A stretch of 64,000 nucleotides of DNA from Acidimicrobiales bacterium (GTDB lineage Bacteria > Actinomycetota > Acidimicrobiia > Acidimicrobiales > RAAP-2): contig JADGOE010000006.1 of NCBI GenBank assembly GCA_017883135.1, positions 1-64,000 on the forward strand. The letters are read 5' to 3'. The position numbers and the translations under genes are program-made. Shown here piece after piece: positions 60,428-64,000 of this stretch; position 1 is the first letter of the stretch; each line of letters starts with the position of its first letter. A model generated the notes under the pieces. That model saw nothing but the letters and a program-made list of their open reading frames with translations, made no database searches and had not been told where the DNA came from.

Positions 60428-63196
60428 ATGCCGTTCGTCTTCGACTTCGACCACACACACCGGAAGCCGCCGATGGAGATGAAGGACCTCCTCGGCGGCA
60501 AGGGTGCCAATCTGGCCGAGATGACATCGGTGCTCGAGCTGCCGGTGCCGCCGGGTTTCACCATCGCCACCACCGCCTGTCGGGCGTACATGGAAGGCGG
60601 CTGGCCCGACGGCCTGACCGCGGAGATCGCCAAGGCGCGGGTCCGCCTCGAGAAGAAGATGGGGAAGCGCATCGGCGACCCGAGCGATCCGTTGCTGGTC
60701 TCGGTGCGGTCGGGGGCCAAGTTCTCGATGCCCGGCATGATGGACACCGTCCTCAACCTGGGTCTGAACGACCGCTCGGTGGAGGGCCTGGCCAAACAGA
60801 CCGACGACGAGCGCTTCGCCTACGACTCGTACCGGCGCTTCGTCGCCATGTACGGACGCATCGTGCTGGGCATCGCAGGCGACGAGTTCGATTCGCTGCT
60901 CGACGCGGCCAAGGAGCTGGCCGGGACGACCTCGGATGCCGGCATCCCCATCGAGCTCCTGCGCTACCTGGTCGACGCCTATCAGCAGATCGTCGAGCGA
61001 CACACCGGCAAGCCGTTCCCCCAGGATCCCGACGAGCAGCTCCGAGGCGCCATCGAGGCGGTCTTCGCCTCGTGGAACGGGTCCCGGGCCATCGCCTACC
61101 GGGTCCGGGAGCGGATCGCCCACGACTTGGGAACCGCTGTCAACGTGCAGGCCATGGTGTTCGGCAATCGTGACGACGGCTCGGGTACCGGGGTGGGCTT
61201 CACCCGCGACCCTGCCACCGGTGCCGTGGGCGAGTACGGCGACTTTCTGGTGAACGCCCAGGGCGAGGACGTCGTCGCCGGTATCCGCAACACCGAGCCC
61301 CTCTCCGCGCTGCGGGACCAGTTCCCGAAGATCCACCGCCAGCTGCTGGCCATCTTCGCCCGTCTCGAGGCCCACTACCGGGACATGTGCGACACCGAGT
61401 TCACCATCGAACAGGGCAAGCTGTGGATGCTCCAGACCCGGGTGGGCAAGCGGACCGGGCGGGCCGCCCTGCGGATGGCGGTCGACATGGTGGGGGAGCG
61501 GGCCATCCGCCTGACCAAGGACGAGGCGCTCGGCCGGATCACCGGCGAGCACCTCGGGCAGGTCCTCCACCCCCAGTTCTCCGCCACCGGGCACAGCGTG
61601 CTGGTCAGGGGGCTCGGTGCGTCCCCGGGGGCTGCGGTGGGCCGTGTCTACCTCACCGCCGACGACGCCCAGGCCGCCGCCGAGCGGGGCGAGTCGGTGG
61701 TCCTGGTCCGAAGCGAGACCTCCCCCGAGGACGTGCACGGGATGTTGGCGGCAGAGGGAATACTCACCGCCCGGGGCGGCCTGGTGAGCCATGCAGCGGT
61801 GGTGGCCCGCGGTTGGGGCAAGCCGGCGGTCGTGGGCGCGGAGGCGTTGCGCATCTCGGCTGCCTCGTTTTCGGTCGGGGACACCGTGGTCAACGAGGGC
61901 GACTGGATCTCGGTGGACGGGACCAACGGGACGGTGGTGCTCGGCCAGGTCCCGGTGTCCGCAGGCGAGATGCCGCCAGAGTTCGAGACCATCCTGGGCT
62001 GGGCCGACGAGGTCCGTGCCGGCCACCTCGGCGTCCGGGCAAATGCCGACAACGGGCCCGACGCCGCCAACGCCCGCCGGCACGGTGCCGAGGGGATCGG
62101 GCTGTGCCGGACCGAGCACATGTTCCTCGCCGAGGACCGCCTGCCCATCGTGCGCCAGATGATCCTGGCCTCGAACCCGGCCGAGGAGGTGCTGGCCTTG
62201 GAGGCTCTGCGGGTCGCCCAGCGGTCCGATTTCGTGGAGATCCTCGAGGCGATGGACGGCCTTCCGGTCACCATCAGGCTGCTCGACCCTCCCCTCCACG
62301 AGTTCCTGCCCGATACCGAGGAGATGGCGGTCAAGGAGGCGACGGTCGGATTGACGGTCGAGGAGGGTCGGCTCTACGAGGCGGCCAAGGCGTGGCACGA
62401 GTACAACCCGATGCTGGGGACACGTGGGGTGCGCCTCGGCGTGATCAAACCGGGCCTCTACGCCATGCAGGTTCGGGCACTGATGGAGGCCGCCATCGAT
62501 CGGGTGGCCGCGGGTGGCCATCCCATCGTGGAGATCATGGTTCCGCTCACCGTCTCCCGCGAGGAGATGGCCCTGGCCCGCTCGTGGGTCGAGGCTGCCA
62601 TCGCCGAGGCCACGTCGGCGGCCACCTCGGCACCTTCCGGCCCGCGGACCAAGGGGGCCAAGGCGTCCACGCCCGGAACCGGCACGATGAAGGTGCTGAT
62701 CGGGACGATGATCGAGACGCCCCGGGCGGCACTGCTGGCCGCGGAGATCGCCGAGGAGGCTGACTTCTTCTCGTTCGGCACCAACGACCTCACCCAGATG
62801 ACGTTCGGGTTCAGCCGCGACGACGTGGAGGGCCGGATGATGTCCGCCTACCTCGAAGGGGGCCTGTTGAAGCGCAACCCGTTCGAGGTGGTCGATCCCG
62901 ACGGTGTGGGCGAGCTGGTCCGGCTGGGCGTCGAGCGCGGCCGTTCCACCCGGCCGTCGCTGAAGATCGGCGTCTGCGGGGAGCACGGAGGTGACCCCGA
63001 GTCGATCGCCACCTTCGCCAAGGCCGGCCTCGACTATGTGAGCTGCTCGCCCTTCCGGGTGCCGATCGCCAGGTTGGCCGCGGCCCAGGCCGTGCTGGCC
63101 GGCCACACCGGCTCCGGTCGCGGGGCTGGCGCGAAGTCGAAGCCGAAGCCGGTGGCCAAGGCGGCGGCGAAGAGCCGGCCCAGGCCCAAACGGTAG
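60428..63196 (+). CDS. ppdK: Pyruvate, phosphate dikinase
   Basis: A 922-residue enzyme that interconverts ATP + Pi + pyruvate and AMP + PPi + phosphoenolpyruvate. The ATP-grasp N-terminal domain has LLGGKGANLAEM and SVRSGAKFSMPGMMDTVLNL. The phosphohistidine is in ARGGLVSHAAVVARG. The PEP-binding TIM barrel ends with the catalytic Cys in IGVCGEHGGDPES. Two oddities: an insert of about 25 residues rich in Ala/Ser/Lys around residues 730-757, and a Lys/Pro/Ala-rich tail of about 35 residues. GGAGA lies before ATG 60428. Confidence 0.96.
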   Translation: MPFVFDFDHTHRKPPMEMKDLLGGKGANLAEMTSVLELPVPPGFTIATTACRAYMEGGWPDGLTAEIAKARVRLEKKMGKRIGDPSDPLLVSVRSGAKFSMPGMMDTVLNLGLNDRSVEGLAKQTDDERFAYDSYRRFVAMYGRIVLGIAGDEFDSLLDAAKELAGTTSDAGIPIELLRYLVDAYQQIVERHTGKPFPQDPDEQLRGAIEAVFASWNGSRAIAYRVRERIAHDLGTAVNVQAMVFGNRDDGSGTGVGFTRDPATGAVGEYGDFLVNAQGEDVVAGIRNTEPLSALRDQFPKIHRQLLAIFARLEAHYRDMCDTEFTIEQGKLWMLQTRVGKRTGRAALRMAVDMVGERAIRLTKDEALGRITGEHLGQVLHPQFSATGHSVLVRGLGASPGAAVGRVYLTADDAQAAAERGESVVLVRSETSPEDVHGMLAAEGILTARGGLVSHAAVVARGWGKPAVVGAEALRISAASFSVGDTVVNEGDWISVDGTNGTVVLGQVPVSAGEMPPEFETILGWADEVRAGHLGVRANADNGPDAANARRHGAEGIGLCRTEHMFLAEDRLPIVRQMILASNPAEEVLALEALRVAQRSDFVEILEAMDGLPVTIRLLDPPLHEFLPDTEEMAVKEATVGLTVEEGRLYEAAKAWHEYNPMLGTRGVRLGVIKPGLYAMQVRALMEAAIDRVAAGGHPIVEIMVPLTVSREEMALARSWVEAAIAEATSAATSAPSGPRTKGAKASTPGTGTMKVLIGTMIETPRAALLAAEIAEEADFFSFGTNDLTQMTFGFSRDDVEGRMMSAYLEGGLLKRNPFEVVDPDGVGELVRLGVERGRSTRPSLKIGVCGEHGGDPESIATFAKAGLDYVSCSPFRVPIARLAAAQAVLAGHTGSGRGAGAKSKPKPVAKAAAKSRPRPKR

Positions 63197-63277
63197 GGGA
63201 GCCGGCCCGCACCTGATCCGCTCCGCCGGCGTACGGGCGGGACGGAGTGGTGCATCGACGCGGTACCGTCGTCCTCT

Positions 63278-64000
63278 ATGGGCATCCCCGACGAGGACGT
63301 GGCCCGGGTCAGGGCGGCAACGGACATCGTGGCCCTGGTCGGGGAGCATGCCGCACTGAAGCGACAGGGGCAGCGGTGGGTCGGCCTGTGCCCCTTCCAC
63401 GGCGAGAAGACCCCCTCGTTCAGTGTCAACGCCGAGGTGGGCGTCTACTACTGCTTCGGTTGCCAGGCCAAGGGCGATGCCATCAGCTTCGTCCGGGAGA
63501 TGGAGCACCTGGACTTCGTCGACGCGGTGCGCCGGTTGGCCGACAAGGCGGGCATCGCCATCCATGAGGATGGCGCAGGCGGCAAGGACAATCAGCGGCG
63601 CAAGATCTTTCTCGACGCCATGGAGCAGGCCACCGACTGGTACCACCACCGGCTGCTCACCGGTGACGACGCAGGTCAGGCCCGCGACTACCTGAGGAGC
63701 CGCGGCTACGACGGCGAGGTGGTCCGACGGTTCCGGTTGGGGTGGGCGCCCGATGGCTGGGATGAGCTCTGCTCGGCCCTCCGCTTGAGCGAGGAGCTCG
63801 CTGTCGGCTCCGGCCTCGGATTCGTCAACCGACGAGGCCGGCTTCAGGACTCCTTCCGTGCGCGGATCCTCTTTCCCATCTGTGACCCCTCCGGCCACCC
63901 GGTGGCCCTGGGGGGCCGCGTTCTGCCCGGTAGTCCTGACCCGGCCAAGTACAAGAACTCCACCGAAACGCCCATCTACTCCAAGCGGCGCACGCTGTAT
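63278..64000 (+). CDS. dnaG: DNA primase, 5' part (runs off the right edge)
   Basis: The frame from ATG 63278 is open to the end of the window (241 codons). It starts MGIPDEDVARVRAATDIVAL, has the zinc-ribbon residues GLCPFHGEKTPSFSVN and YYCFGCQAKGD (C-x2-H ... C-x2-C), and enters the catalytic core with RILFPICDPSGHPVALGGRV and KYKNSTETPIYSK. It makes RNA primers for replication. TACCGT is eight bases before the ATG (leaderless). The TOPRIM centre and helicase-binding domain lie outside the window. Confidence 0.96.
   Translation, partial: MGIPDEDVARVRAATDIVALVGEHAALKRQGQRWVGLCPFHGEKTPSFSVNAEVGVYYCFGCQAKGDAISFVREMEHLDFVDAVRRLADKAGIAIHEDGAGGKDNQRRKIFLDAMEQATDWYHHRLLTGDDAGQARDYLRSRGYDGEVVRRFRLGWAPDGWDELCSALRLSEELAVGSGLGFVNRRGRLQDSFRARILFPICDPSGHPVALGGRVLPGSPDPAKYKNSTETPIYSKRRTLY

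Noticed and set aside
60251-63898. A 1215-codon open frame on the minus strand opposite ppdK and dnaG
   Set aside because: It is the antisense shadow of a GC-rich gene: composition is repetitive, rich in Gly, His, Asp and Arg, with no recognisable domain, while the plus strand encodes clear PPDK and primase motifs.

Overview
The window is GC-rich chromosomal DNA of an actinobacterium, most likely of the class Acidimicrobiia or a close relative. This is inferred from gene content: F420-type luciferase-like oxidoreductases, a BldD-like regulator beside a BldC-like wHTH protein, DUF2510 and DUF1707 proteins, DtxR/MntR, CIRCE/HrcA control, a Gram-positive LexA box, and many leaderless genes with a TANNNT box 6-9 nt before the start codon.

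Layout. (1) 1-1415 looks foreign or remodelled: a cut-off lipoprotein, a small orphan ORF, a tyrosine recombinase lacking its N-terminal domain, and the 5' half of a tRNA-Ala(GGC) gene broken just after the anticodon loop. (2) 1620-11316 is mostly core: leuS, an F420-type oxidoreductase, a PAC2 protein, a kinase-like phosphotransferase, a thioredoxin-TPR protein, a FolP2-like pterin enzyme, holA and a DUF2510 membrane protein. (3) 11551-16679 is an SOS mutagenesis operon, imuA'-imuB-dnaE2, with a perfect LexA box over the first codons of imuA'. Diverging from it is a short transcript candidate with a near-perfect Shine-Dalgarno, a micro-ORF and a strong hairpin (16781-17001).

(4) 17125-30334 is a divergent catabolic locus. 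Leftward: an unknown protein, TetR, a CYP123-like P450, an SDR, CYP51, a ferredoxin and an NTF2-like protein. Rightward: a 3-hydroxyisobutyrate-dehydrogenase-like enzyme, an aldehyde dehydrogenase, a carboxymuconolactone-decarboxylase-like protein, an SDR, an enoyl-CoA hydratase, an F420-type oxidoreductase, a thioesterase and a LIV-type binding lipoprotein. From memory its core matches M. tuberculosis Rv0763c-Rv0771, whose true substrate is unknown. A TetR-type palindrome sits between the two arms. Both P450 genes carry a single-base lesion.

(5) 30404-33692 holds an SRAP protein, rpsT and lepA. (6) 33771-41167 is a polysaccharide export and assembly cluster: Wzt-like ATPase, a frameshifted permease, a tandem alpha/beta hydrolase and three glycosyltransferases, one with an in-frame TGA; a PAP2 phosphatase follows. 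(7) 42058-64000 is core again: MntR/DtxR, CIRCE-hrcA-dnaJ-rsmE, BldD-like and BldC-like regulators, HIT, phoH-ybeY-corC-era, a glycosyltransferase, dinG, a TauE transporter, uppS-recO-hemW-glyS, ppdK and the start of dnaG.

Four genes are each broken by one nucleotide (two indels, two TGA codons). These are either real decay in accessory functions or consensus errors; reads would decide. All family names come from reading motifs, with no database search.
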